A stretch of 64,000 bases of DNA, taken from Agarivorans litoreus (GTDB taxonomy: Bacteria > Pseudomonadota > Gammaproteobacteria > Enterobacterales > Celerinatantimonadaceae). The translations under genes were made by a program, and so were the position numbers. The stretch is from the NCBI RefSeq assembly GCF_019649015.1, contig NZ_BLPI01000001.1, positions 2,785,001 through 2,849,000 on the forward strand. Reading direction: 5' to 3'. Below are positions 19,696 through 27,845 of this stretch, piece after piece; the first letter of the stretch is position 1; every line of letters starts with the position of its first letter. The notes beneath the pieces are model-generated. The model did no database searches. It worked only from the letters and a program-made list of their open reading frames with translations, and had not been told where the DNA came from.

Positions 19696-20909
19696 GCGTA
19701 ATTAACCAAATGCTTAAAGACTTGGATAAGCGGCAGAATAGTAATCCGCAAAGCATGTCGCCCCTAGTCGAAGACTCAGGTAAAAGCATCAGAGCTTATG
19801 TGTTAATGGCTTTAGTATTAATTGCTTTGGTTATTTCAGCTTGGTTAGCACTGCGCTATTTTAAGAACATTGATGTGGTCAGTGATGTTGAAGTGGTTGC
19901 AGACACCGCTCAACATGCTAATTCCGTAGCTGTCTCTCTCGAAACCGAACAGCTGCAAGCAGTAGCAGACGCTATTGATGTAGAGTTAGTTGAGCCTGTT
20001 AGCCAGCTTACCACCTTGCCAATTTCACCTAATCAAACACTTACTACTGCAAATCAAAGCGATACTGCCAGTGAGCCCGATAAGCCATTGATTGAGCCAA
20101 CAGCAACAGCGGTTGTAGAGGAGCCAGAGCCAAGCTCGGTAAAAAACAATCAAGAGCTTGCTGAGCTTGAGCAAAAGCCCACTGTTGCAGAAAAAGCGAG
20201 TGTGTCTTCTCAGCCTACAGCACCGAAACCCAAGAAAAAAGAACAGAGTAAGACTAAACAGCCATCGCTAACAACAGAGAAAAAGCAGGTTGCCAATGAA
20301 GCGTCGACACTTGAGATTACGCCCTTAAAGCTCACTCGTGAACAACAAGTGGCTTTATATACACGCCGCGGTTATCAGGCTTTAGATAAAAACCTACCGG
20401 GTGAAGCCCGCAAGGAGTTCCAAAAAGCCTTGCAGCTTGACCACCAAGCGCATGAAGTGCGAGAGCAGCTTGCAGCGCTTATGTTTGGTCGTGGTGATGT
20501 GCGCTCTGCGGTTAGCTTGCTTGAAGAAGGTTTACAACTAAGCCCGCTCCGTGGCTCGTTTAGGGTGATGCTGGCGCGAATTTTTGTGCAGCAAGACAAC
20601 CTAGCTCAGGCTATTTATTATTTAGAAAATGCCGAACCCAGCATAATCGGCAATGTAGATTATTACGCGATGTTAGCCGGTTTAGCGCAACGCTTAGATA
20701 AACAGGAGTTGGCTTTAACTAGCTATCAAAAACTCGTTAAGCACGAACCTTCACGCGCTCGCTGGTGGTTGGGTTACGCCATTGCCAACGATAAGCTTGG
20801 TAGTTATCAAGAAGCTTTAGCCGCGTATCAGCAAGCCGAACTGATGGGGCAGCTTTCCAGTAATTCTCGCGATTTTGTGGTTAATCGCATTCGGCAGTTG
20901 GAGCAATAA
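19692..20909 (+). CDS. mshN: MSHA biogenesis TPR protein MshN
   Basis: This 405-residue protein has a short cytoplasmic start MSVINQMLKDLD, one membrane helix (about residues 34-54), a long linker rich in Glu, Pro, Thr and Lys, and several TPR repeats over about residues 225-400. ATG 19692 is preferred to an in-frame ATG at 19674 because it matches the known family start and couples to mshM by a four-base overlap. It likely supports secretin or pilus assembly in the periplasm together with MshM. Confidence 0.83.
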   Translation: MSVINQMLKDLDKRQNSNPQSMSPLVEDSGKSIRAYVLMALVLIALVISAWLALRYFKNIDVVSDVEVVADTAQHANSVAVSLETEQLQAVADAIDVELVEPVSQLTTLPISPNQTLTTANQSDTASEPDKPLIEPTATAVVEEPEPSSVKNNQELAELEQKPTVAEKASVSSQPTAPKPKKKEQSKTKQPSLTTEKKQVANEASTLEITPLKLTREQQVALYTRRGYQALDKNLPGEARKEFQKALQLDHQAHEVREQLAALMFGRGDVRSAVSLLEEGLQLSPLRGSFRVMLARIFVQQDNLAQAIYYLENAEPSIIGNVDYYAMLAGLAQRLDKQELALTSYQKLVKHEPSRARWWLGYAIANDKLGSYQEALAAYQQAELMGQLSSNSRDFVVNRIRQLEQ

Positions 20910-20912
20910 ACA

Positions 20913-22658
20913 GTGGCACAACCAAAATTACGAATGCGCTTAGGTGACTTGCTGGTTAGCGAGCAGGTGATCAGTGAAGCTGACTTAATGAGCGCCTTAG
21001 CCCAGCAAAAACAGTCGGGTCGAAAACTAGGTGCAACCTTAATTGAGCTTGGAGTCATTGCCGAGGTGCAATTGCTGGAGTTTTTAGCTCGTCAGTTGGG
21101 TATTCCATTTGTCGATTTAGCGCAAATTTCGGTAGATGCCAATGCTGTGGTGTTGTTGGGCGAAGTGCATGCTCGCCGCTTGCGCGCATTGGTGATTCAC
21201 AAAGATGGCGACGTGTTAACTGTAGCTATTTCCGATCCCGCCGACCTCTCGGCAATTGACACCTTAGCATCGTTGTTGGCTCCTCATCAGCTTAAATATG
21301 TGGTGGCAAGGGAGTCTCAGGTTGTTGAAGCCTTTGACCGCTTTTACCGAAGAACCCGCGAAATTGAAGGTTTTGCTCAAGAGCTAAAAGAAGAATATGC
21401 CAGTAGTGATGAATTTGATATTGGCCTCGCTACCGCTGATGATGAGAGTAACGAAACCACCGTTGTTAAGCTGCTTCAGTCCTTGTTTGAAGATGCCGTA
21501 CAAGTGGGCGCTTCAGATATTCATATTGAGCCAGACGAAAAAGTACTGCGGATCCGGCAACGGGTAGACGGCGTATTGCAAGAAAGTGTACTTAATGAGG
21601 TGCAAATTGCCTCGGCCATGGTGTTGCGCTTGAAGCTGATGTCGGGCTTGGATATTTCTGAGAAACGCTTACCGCAAGATGGGCGTTTTAATATTAAAGT
21701 ACGCGGTCATTCCATTGATGTACGTTTATCTACGATGCCTATTCAGGCCGGCGAATCAGTAGTGATGCGTTTATTAGATCAATCGGCAGGTATTTTGTCG
21801 CTTGAGCAAACCGGTATGCCAGCGGACATTATGGAGCGTTATCGCCGTCAGCTTCATCGCCCTCATGGCATGATTGTAGTAACTGGCCCAACAGGTAGTG
21901 GTAAAACAACCACGCTGTATGGCTCTTTGAGTGAGCTGAACCAGCCTGAGTCGAAAATTATTACTGTGGAAGATCCGGTTGAGTACCGACTACCACGGAT
22001 TAACCAAGTACAAGTAAACAGCAAAATTGGCCTCGATTTCTCCAATATTTTGCGTACAACCTTGCGCCAAGATCCAGACATTTTGCTGGTGGGAGAGATG
22101 CGTGACCAAGAAACTGTAGAAATTGGCTTGCGAGGCGCATTAACCGGTCACTTGGTATTAACCACGCTGCACACTAATGATGCGATAACCAGCGCCTTAC
22201 GCTTGATAGATATGGGCGCAGCAGGTTACTTGGTGGCAAGTTCATTAAGAGCGGTTATCGCCCAGCGCTTGGTTCGTCGCCTCTGTGAAAACTGTAAACA
22301 AGAACATAGTTGCTCGCTCGAAGAAAAAGTTTGGCTTGAGCACATAAGTAACGAAGATTTGAGCAAGCAGGTTTTTTATAAAGGGCGTGGTTGTCAAAGT
22401 TGCAACTACACGGGCTATAAAGGGCGGATCGGTGTATTCGAAATGTTAGAGTTAAACAATGCAATGATGGAAGGTTTGCGTCGAGATGACCCCGATGAAT
22501 TCTCTAAGGCTGCAAAAGCCTCGAAAAACTATCGCCCACTGTCATTAGCAGCTTTAGATTATGCAAAACAAGGGGTTACTGCGGTTGAAGAAGTGTTGCG
22601 ATTGGTGGAAGAAGTAGACGTTTATGGCAGCGTTACTAACCCTCAGGGTGAGTCTTAG
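20913..22658 (+). CDS. mshE: MSHA pilus extension ATPase MshE with c-di-GMP-binding N-domain
   Basis: This 581-residue GspE/PilB-family ATPase powers pilus extension. The N-terminal MshEN domain shows two tandem copies of the c-di-GMP-binding motif, starting RLGDLLVSEQVIS near residue 9 and KLGATLIELGVI near residue 35. Walker A GPTGSGKT is at 325-332, followed by Asp-box, Walker B and His-box regions. A four-cysteine zinc site sits at C458, C461, C494 and C497. V. cholerae MshE is controlled by direct c-di-GMP binding, and the motif here appears complete. The start is GTG, 3 bp after mshN. Confidence 0.95.
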   Translation: MAQPKLRMRLGDLLVSEQVISEADLMSALAQQKQSGRKLGATLIELGVIAEVQLLEFLARQLGIPFVDLAQISVDANAVVLLGEVHARRLRALVIHKDGDVLTVAISDPADLSAIDTLASLLAPHQLKYVVARESQVVEAFDRFYRRTREIEGFAQELKEEYASSDEFDIGLATADDESNETTVVKLLQSLFEDAVQVGASDIHIEPDEKVLRIRQRVDGVLQESVLNEVQIASAMVLRLKLMSGLDISEKRLPQDGRFNIKVRGHSIDVRLSTMPIQAGESVVMRLLDQSAGILSLEQTGMPADIMERYRRQLHRPHGMIVVTGPTGSGKTTTLYGSLSELNQPESKIITVEDPVEYRLPRINQVQVNSKIGLDFSNILRTTLRQDPDILLVGEMRDQETVEIGLRGALTGHLVLTTLHTNDAITSALRLIDMGAAGYLVASSLRAVIAQRLVRRLCENCKQEHSCSLEEKVWLEHISNEDLSKQVFYKGRGCQSCNYTGYKGRIGVFEMLELNNAMMEGLRRDDPDEFSKAAKASKNYRPLSLAALDYAKQGVTAVEEVLRLVEEVDVYGSVTNPQGES

Positions 22659-22660
22659 TA

Positions 22661-23890
22661 ATGGCTTTGTTTCGCTATCAGGTTCGCGATAGCACTGGTC
22701 GCCTGATTAACGGTGATATAGAAGCGGCTAATCAAAACGCTGCGGCAGAGAGCTTGCTGCGTCGTGGGCTTACCCCAATTAAAATCGCAGAGGGTAAAGG
22801 CAAGGGCGAAGGCTTAGGTTCCTTAGATGTTAGTACTTTGTGGGAAGGGCGAATAAAGCTTGATGAGTTAGTCGTTTTTACTCGGCAAATGTATTCGTTA
22901 ACCAAGGCTGGCATACCAATAATGCGCGCCATAAATGGCTTAGCCGAAACCGCTCATAGTAAGCTATTGCGCCGCTCGCTGGCTGGTGTATCTGATGCGT
23001 TGAGTAGCGGGCGAACTTTATCTACAGCAATGGCTGAGTATCCCAAGGTCTTTTCCCAGTTATTTGTAAGTATTGTTCACGTTGGCGAGAACACCGGTCA
23101 GCTCGAGCAAGCTTTTTTGCAGTTATCTCAGTATCTTGAGTTAGAAATGGACACCCGTAAGCGCATCAAAACAGCAATGCGTTATCCCACTTTTGTGATT
23201 ATAGCGATTGTTATCGCCATGGTGATACTCAATATTTTTGTGATCCCCCAGTTTGCTGAAATTTTTGGCCGTTTTAATGTGGAACTGCCTTTAGCCACAA
23301 GGATATTGATTGGTACCTCCAATTTTTTTGTTAACTATTGGCCCTTGTTACTGGTGCTAACTATAGGCTCGGTATTTTTGGTGCGCTGGTATGTCAGTAC
23401 TCCCAAAGGCCGTATGTTATGGGACAAAACGCGATTGCGCTTACCTGTTGTTGGCTCGGTGATAGAGCGCTCGTTACTGGCTCGTTTCTCGCGCAGTTTT
23501 GCGATGATGGTGGGAGCCGGAGTACCGCTTAACCAAGCCTTATCCTTAGTGGCCAGCGCCGTTGATAACGCGTTTATGGCAGAGCGAATTGTTGAAATGC
23601 GCCGCGGCATTGAGCGTGGCGAAAGCCTATTGCGTAACGCGATTGCCAGTGAGTTATTTACACCTTTGGTATTACAGATGATCTCGGTAGGTGAAGAAAC
23701 TGGCCAAGTTGATGAATTACTTACCGAAGCGGCCGAGTTTTACGAGCGCGAAGTAGACTATGATTTAAAGAGCTTAACTGCGCGTATTGAACCAATTTTG
23801 ATTGCGGTGGTGGCAGGTATGGTACTTGTTCTTGCTCTAGGCATCTTTACCCCAATGTGGGACATGATGCGCGCGGTGAGAGGTGGTTAA
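22661..23890 (+). CDS. mshG: MSHA inner-membrane platform protein MshG
   Basis: This 409-residue GspF/PilC-type polytopic protein has two T2SF domains (about residues 70-195 and 275-395), each followed by membrane helices. It forms the inner-membrane platform on which MshE acts. It starts 2 bp after mshE and ends directly against the mshF start. Confidence 0.93.
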   Translation: MALFRYQVRDSTGRLINGDIEAANQNAAAESLLRRGLTPIKIAEGKGKGEGLGSLDVSTLWEGRIKLDELVVFTRQMYSLTKAGIPIMRAINGLAETAHSKLLRRSLAGVSDALSSGRTLSTAMAEYPKVFSQLFVSIVHVGENTGQLEQAFLQLSQYLELEMDTRKRIKTAMRYPTFVIIAIVIAMVILNIFVIPQFAEIFGRFNVELPLATRILIGTSNFFVNYWPLLLVLTIGSVFLVRWYVSTPKGRMLWDKTRLRLPVVGSVIERSLLARFSRSFAMMVGAGVPLNQALSLVASAVDNAFMAERIVEMRRGIERGESLLRNAIASELFTPLVLQMISVGEETGQVDELLTEAAEFYEREVDYDLKSLTARIEPILIAVVAGMVLVLALGIFTPMWDMMRAVRGG

Positions 23891-24382
23891 GTGAACCAAC
23901 ATGATTTGTTGGAGAATAATCGCTCACGCTTTAGTTGGCTTGTGACTTTATGCATAGTTTTATTAGTTGTATTATTGCTTTTAATTAGCCTAGTTAGGAC
24001 AATTAGTCAGGCAGAGCAGCAAGCTGTAGACGAATATGCTCAAACTTGGGTAAGGCAGCTTGCTCAAGTTCATGGATTGTGGATAGCTAGATTTCGCCCC
24101 GAACAATTAGAGTTCAATTTGTACCAGCGTGATGCATTAACCGGTGAGCAAAAGCCGTTAGAAGTAATACGCTTAGCGATGAGTAAAGCGGGGTGGCCTA
24201 AGGTTGCATCAAACCAGCAGTGCCAAGATTTGTGGCGTGACATGGTTGGTGCTGAGCTAAGTGGGCAAGGTAATGCCGCGACAGCGGCCTATAAAAACCA
24301 GCAATGCCATTATGAGTTTTTAGGTGTGGCCATACTGATATATGACCCGCAACAAGGTTTGATGACAAAGGAATGGCTGTAA
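23891..24382 (+). CDS. mshF: MSHA biogenesis protein MshF
   Basis: This 163-residue protein has one N-terminal membrane helix (about residues 16-36) and a small periplasmic domain with two cysteines that could pair. The family has no known biochemical role; the name comes from its fixed position between the platform gene and the pilin genes. The start is GTG, immediately after the mshG stop. It does not carry a prepilin cleavage motif. Confidence 0.75.
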   Translation: MNQHDLLENNRSRFSWLVTLCIVLLVVLLLLISLVRTISQAEQQAVDEYAQTWVRQLAQVHGLWIARFRPEQLEFNLYQRDALTGEQKPLEVIRLAMSKAGWPKVASNQQCQDLWRDMVGAELSGQGNAATAAYKNQQCHYEFLGVAILIYDPQQGLMTKEWL

Positions 24383-24407
24383 AGCCGATTTAAGAGGTAG
24401 TCTAACA

Positions 24408-25058
24408 GTGACAACAATTTCTACGGTATCAAGATCTACAATGAGACAAGCTGGCTTCTCGCTGATTGAGTTGGTAATTGTGATTGTTATTTTGGGCATT
24501 TTAGCCGCGACTGCTTTGCCGCGTTTTTTAGATGTAACAGAAGAGGCTAAGGTGGCAAGCCTAGAAGGCGTAGCTGGTGGTTTTGCCACTGGTGTCTCGT
24601 TAGCTCGTGCTCAATGGGAGGCAGAAGGTCGCCCCAGTGAAAATGGCAAAAATGCCGTTATTTATGATACGCAAAAAGTGTATTTAACCACGCCTACTGC
24701 AGCGCAAATAAGCAATGGCAGTGTTGCTCCTGGTTACCCGATGACCAGCGACGATGAAGACGTGGACCCTGGTACTTTATCCGGGGATAAGTGCTTGAAA
24801 GTGTGGGACGCAATTTTACAAAATCCTGCCCGCGCTACGGCTACCTTCTCTGAGGTAGCTAACCAAGGTGATTATTTCAAGTATTACACCACGGTAACGG
24901 GAGCCGCAGAGCAGACGCGATGTATTTTCTATCAAGTAAACTCTTTGGCTAAAAATAGTGACGGTTCCTACGTGGATCCTGGTAACGATGAAGGTTCATA
25001 TAACAATTTCACGTATCAACCAGCCGCAGGGCGGGTTTTTACTAACATTCCTAACTAA
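24408..25058 (+). CDS. mshB: MSHA minor pilin MshB
   Basis: This type IV prepilin has a leader ending in G before FSLIEL, the class III cleavage site, followed by the hydrophobic stem. The 216-residue length assumes GTG 24408, which has a GAGG site; an internal ATG at 24441 would give a four-residue-plus-Gly leader but has poor site support. Two cysteines (DKCLK and TRCIF contexts) may form the C-terminal disulphide. It resembles MshA but is larger and precedes it, as in other MSHA loci. Confidence 0.88.
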   Translation: MTTISTVSRSTMRQAGFSLIELVIVIVILGILAATALPRFLDVTEEAKVASLEGVAGGFATGVSLARAQWEAEGRPSENGKNAVIYDTQKVYLTTPTAAQISNGSVAPGYPMTSDDEDVDPGTLSGDKCLKVWDAILQNPARATATFSEVANQGDYFKYYTTVTGAAEQTRCIFYQVNSLAKNSDGSYVDPGNDEGSYNNFTYQPAAGRVFTNIPN

Positions 25059-25094
25059 CGATTTATAAATCAATAATTTTCTAAGGATATAGAA

Positions 25095-25562
25095 ATGAAG
25101 GCAATTAAACAGCAAGGCTTTACGCTAATCGAATTGGTGATTGTGATTATCATCTTAGGTATTTTGGCAGTAACTGCAGCACCTAAGTTTTTGAACTTAC
25201 AAACTGATGCGCGAGCTTCAACCATTAAAGGTCTAGAAGCAGCTGTAAAGGGGGGAGCAAACCTAATTTATAGTAAAGCAGCAATTGCTGGTATCGAAAG
25301 TACTTCTGGTGATGTGTCTGGTGCGAACGGTACTGACGTATCAACAACGTTTGGCTATCCTAACGTAGCGGCATTTGGCTCAGATCAAATTGACGGCTGG
25401 TTAGATCTTAGTACAGCAGAGTGGACGGTTACTACTTCTGGTGCTGGCGCAACGATTACTCCGGCAGGTTTCACTACATCATCTGGAGCTTGTGAAGTTC
25501 AATACACTATTGCAGATAGTTCTAATTCAGCTCAAACGGTATCAGTTGTAACTGGCTGTTAA
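25095..25562 (+). CDS. mshA: MSHA major pilin MshA
   Basis: This 155-residue prepilin has the short leader MKAIKQQG before [11 protein letters not shown], which includes the conserved Glu5 of the mature pilin. Two cysteines near the C-terminus (SGACEV and the final TGC) form the usual disulphide loop. The AAGGA site upstream is the strongest in this part of the cluster. A hairpin terminator follows 7 bp after the stop, as expected for a gene transcribed more than its downstream neighbours. Confidence 0.93.
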   Translation: MKAIKQQGFTLIELVIVIIILGILAVTAAPKFLNLQTDARASTIKGLEAAVKGGANLIYSKAAIAGIESTSGDVSGANGTDVSTTFGYPNVAAFGSDQIDGWLDLSTAEWTVTTSGAGATITPAGFTTSSGACEVQYTIADSSNSAQTVSVVTGC

Positions 25563-25569
25563 TGCTTCG

Positions 25570-25592
25570 AGGCTAGCTTCGGCTAGCCTTTT
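25570..25592 (+). terminator. UUCG-capped hairpin between mshA and mshC
   Basis: AGGCTAGC (25570-25577) and GCTAGCCT (25582-25589) form a perfect 8-bp stem around TTCG, followed by a short T-run (about four). It is probably a leaky terminator and a 3' stabiliser of the mshA message. It leaves only a few bases before the apparent mshC start. Confidence 0.8.
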
Positions 25593-25594
25593 AC

Positions 25595-26083
25595 TTGCCG
25601 CCCAAATTGGAACTTCCACGAATACCTCACCCTAAAACCTCCGGCTTTACTATTATTGAGCTGGTGATTACGCTCATCTTAATTGGCATTCTGGCCATCA
25701 CCGTACTACCTAAATTCTTTCGCGGTGGCTTTGCCGAAATTAGTCTGCGAGAGCAACTATTAAGTCGTTTGCACTTAGTGCAAACCCAAGCAATGAACCA
25801 TTATCAAGATTGCTTCTTTCTGCAAATAAATACTGATAACTATTTTTCTGGCGAATTGTCTACCGATGGCAGCTGTGCCAATACATCTCCACCTTTGGAA
25901 GCTGTTGCTTATTCTAATGATTTGTTGGTCAGCCAAGGAACGATTCGTTTTGATGGCATGGGTCGAGTAAGGCTTGCCGAATCATCCTTGTGTAATCAGT
26001 TCCCTTGTGTGATAAGTGTAGAAGGCGATGATACCCATACTATTATCATAGAATCTGAGGGCTATATTCATGCGCCCTTGTAA
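25595..26083 (+). CDS. mshC: MSHA minor pilin MshC
   Basis: This prepilin-like protein is about 162 residues long, with a leader ending KTSG before FTIIELVITLI. There is no ATG or GTG between an upstream in-frame stop at 25574 and the pilin motif. The only standard candidates are TTG 25595 and TTG 25607, neither with a clear ribosome binding site and the first touching the hairpin tail. Expression is therefore probably low. It overlaps mshD by 14 bp. Family assignment is firm; the exact start is not. Confidence 0.8.
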   Translation: MPPKLELPRIPHPKTSGFTIIELVITLILIGILAITVLPKFFRGGFAEISLREQLLSRLHLVQTQAMNHYQDCFFLQINTDNYFSGELSTDGSCANTSPPLEAVAYSNDLLVSQGTIRFDGMGRVRLAESSLCNQFPCVISVEGDDTHTIIIESEGYIHAPL

Positions 26084-26597
26084 GCAGCCGTCTGCTGCTG
26101 GTTTCACCCTTATCGAGTTAATTGTAGGTATTGTTGTATTGGCCATATCGCTGGTGGTGATTACCTCTTTTCTAGCTCCGCAAGCGCTCAAAAGTGTCGA
26201 CCCGGTTTACGAGGTGCGCTCGGCCGAGCTTGGTTCAAGTTTAATGAATGAAATCCTTGGCAAATCATTTGATGAAAATTCTGATCACACCGGCGGAGGG
26301 CTGTGGCGCTGTGGTGAAACCGGGCAGTTGAGCTGCACGGCAGCCAGTGATTATGGCCCTGATGGGGAAAGTCGGGCTCAATATAACGATGTGGATGACT
26401 ACCACACCAATGGTGCATTTATTAATATTGATGATAGTTTAGGTATTGATTTATCTGATATTTATCGAAATTTTTGGTATCGAGTTAGCGTTGATAGCAG
26501 TGAGCATGGCATCAATGCAGCCAAACGTATCGACGTAATAATTAGAGCACCTAATGGCATTGATTACGCCTTTAGCGCTTATCGGTGGAATTACTAA
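26070..26597 (+). CDS. mshD: MSHA minor pilin MshD
   Basis: This 175-residue prepilin has a leader MRPCKQPSAAG before FTLIELIVGIVV and a hydrophobic stem. It is likely part of the minor-pilin priming complex with MshC, MshO and MshP. The start overlaps mshC by 14 bp, and the stop overlaps the mshO start as TAATG. Confidence 0.88.
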   Translation: MRPCKQPSAAGFTLIELIVGIVVLAISLVVITSFLAPQALKSVDPVYEVRSAELGSSLMNEILGKSFDENSDHTGGGLWRCGETGQLSCTAASDYGPDGESRAQYNDVDDYHTNGAFINIDDSLGIDLSDIYRNFWYRVSVDSSEHGINAAKRIDVIIRAPNGIDYAFSAYRWNY

Positions 26598-27409
26598 TGC
26601 GCCGCTTACAAGGTTTTACCTTAATTGAACTGGTTATTACCTTGGTGTTGTTGGCTATTTTAGCCATTGCTACCAGTGACTTTTTACGCACTGGTAGTTT
26701 GATTTACCGACAAGGCGCAGACCGCCAAGTATTGTTGGGTGAAGCGCGTTTTGCCATCGAGCGTTTAAACCGCGAGTTACATAATAGTTTGCCTAATAGC
26801 GCTATGTTAAGTCCTAATAGCGCCAATGCCGCAGACCATTGCCTAAGCTTTGTGCCTACTTTTTCTAGTCATACTTATATCGATTTGCCGATAGCGCCAA
26901 GCTACTCTGCTTCTGCGTCAATAGTGACCTCATTAAATCAACCTAGTTTTTCTGCTGTAGGCAGCGCGTGGTTAAGTGTATACGTGCTAAATAGTGATGA
27001 AGTGCTTAATGCCAATGGTGCTTTAGTCGATGCTAATTGTACTGCAGCGACTGGCAAGGTGTTTTGTTTAAGTAATATTAGTGCCGATGCAAGTTCGGGA
27101 GTGAGTACTGTCAATTTTGCAGGTTCGGTTAGCGTAAGTACCGATTCACCCGCTCAGCGAGCGTTTATCTTGGGAGAGCCGATCCGTTATTGTGTGGAAG
27201 GTAGTAAGCTGTTGCGCTTTCAGCCGGCGGATAGTGGCAATGGGGTATTAATGGCCAGTAAGCTTGAAGTAAACAGTGCTGTTCAGCCTTTCCAAGTGTC
27301 GCCTGCCAGTTTAACTCGAAATGGTTTGGTGAATCTTCGCTTGCGCTTTGTGGAAAACCAAGAAGTAGTGGAATTTAATCATGACATCGTTGTTCTTAAC
27401 CAGCCTTAG
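26597..27409 (+). CDS. mshO: MSHA minor pilin MshO (PilW/GspJ-like)
   Basis: This 270-residue prepilin begins MRRLQG before [15 protein letters not shown] 26597 is chosen over an in-frame GTG at 26585 because it matches the family and couples to mshD through TAATG. The larger soluble domain is typical of PilW/GspJ-like minor pilins near the pilus tip. Its end overlaps mshP by 29 bp. Confidence 0.87.
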   Translation: MRRLQGFTLIELVITLVLLAILAIATSDFLRTGSLIYRQGADRQVLLGEARFAIERLNRELHNSLPNSAMLSPNSANAADHCLSFVPTFSSHTYIDLPIAPSYSASASIVTSLNQPSFSAVGSAWLSVYVLNSDEVLNANGALVDANCTAATGKVFCLSNISADASSGVSTVNFAGSVSVSTDSPAQRAFILGEPIRYCVEGSKLLRFQPADSGNGVLMASKLEVNSAVQPFQVSPASLTRNGLVNLRLRFVENQEVVEFNHDIVVLNQP

Positions 27410-27845
27410 CCAGCGAGGCAATGTAACTTACCCCGCTAGCCAGCGGGGAAGTGCATTGGTAGTAGCTATTTTTGTTATTGTGGTAATGGCACTAATTAGC
27501 GTGGGTTTAACGGCGATGATTCAAGATACCTCCCGTAATGCCGCATGGGATGTTCTAGGAACGCGTGCTGAGTTAGCGGCTTATTCTGGTTTAGAGCAAG
27601 CCTTGTCGGCATTATTTCCACTTAACGTGCCAAACACAACCCTAGGTCAGTGTAGCAATGTTACCGCTCAGCCGGTACTTACCGGGCAAGGATTAACGTC
27701 TTGCAGTGTTACCGTGACTTGTCAGCAGAATGATGTCGCTCAATTAAGTGCACGTTTTTTTGACTTACAAGCCACAGGCCAATGTGGCACTGGAGAAGTA
27801 TTGGTGCAACGTAGCCAAACGGTTCAAGCAAGGAGTGGGTTATGA
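27381..27845 (+). CDS. mshP: MSHA minor pilin-like protein MshP (PilX-like)
   Basis: This 154-residue protein has a single hydrophobic segment beginning SALVVAIFVIVVMAL at about residues 23-37. The position equals the pilin stem, but there is no Glu5, as in PilX/GspK-type tip pilins. Several cysteines occur in the soluble part. The start overlaps mshO by 29 bp and the stop overlaps mshQ by 4 bp, so translation is likely coupled. Confidence 0.83.
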   Translation: MTSLFLTSLSQRGNVTYPASQRGSALVVAIFVIVVMALISVGLTAMIQDTSRNAAWDVLGTRAELAAYSGLEQALSALFPLNVPNTTLGQCSNVTAQPVLTGQGLTSCSVTVTCQQNDVAQLSARFFDLQATGQCGTGEVLVQRSQTVQARSGL

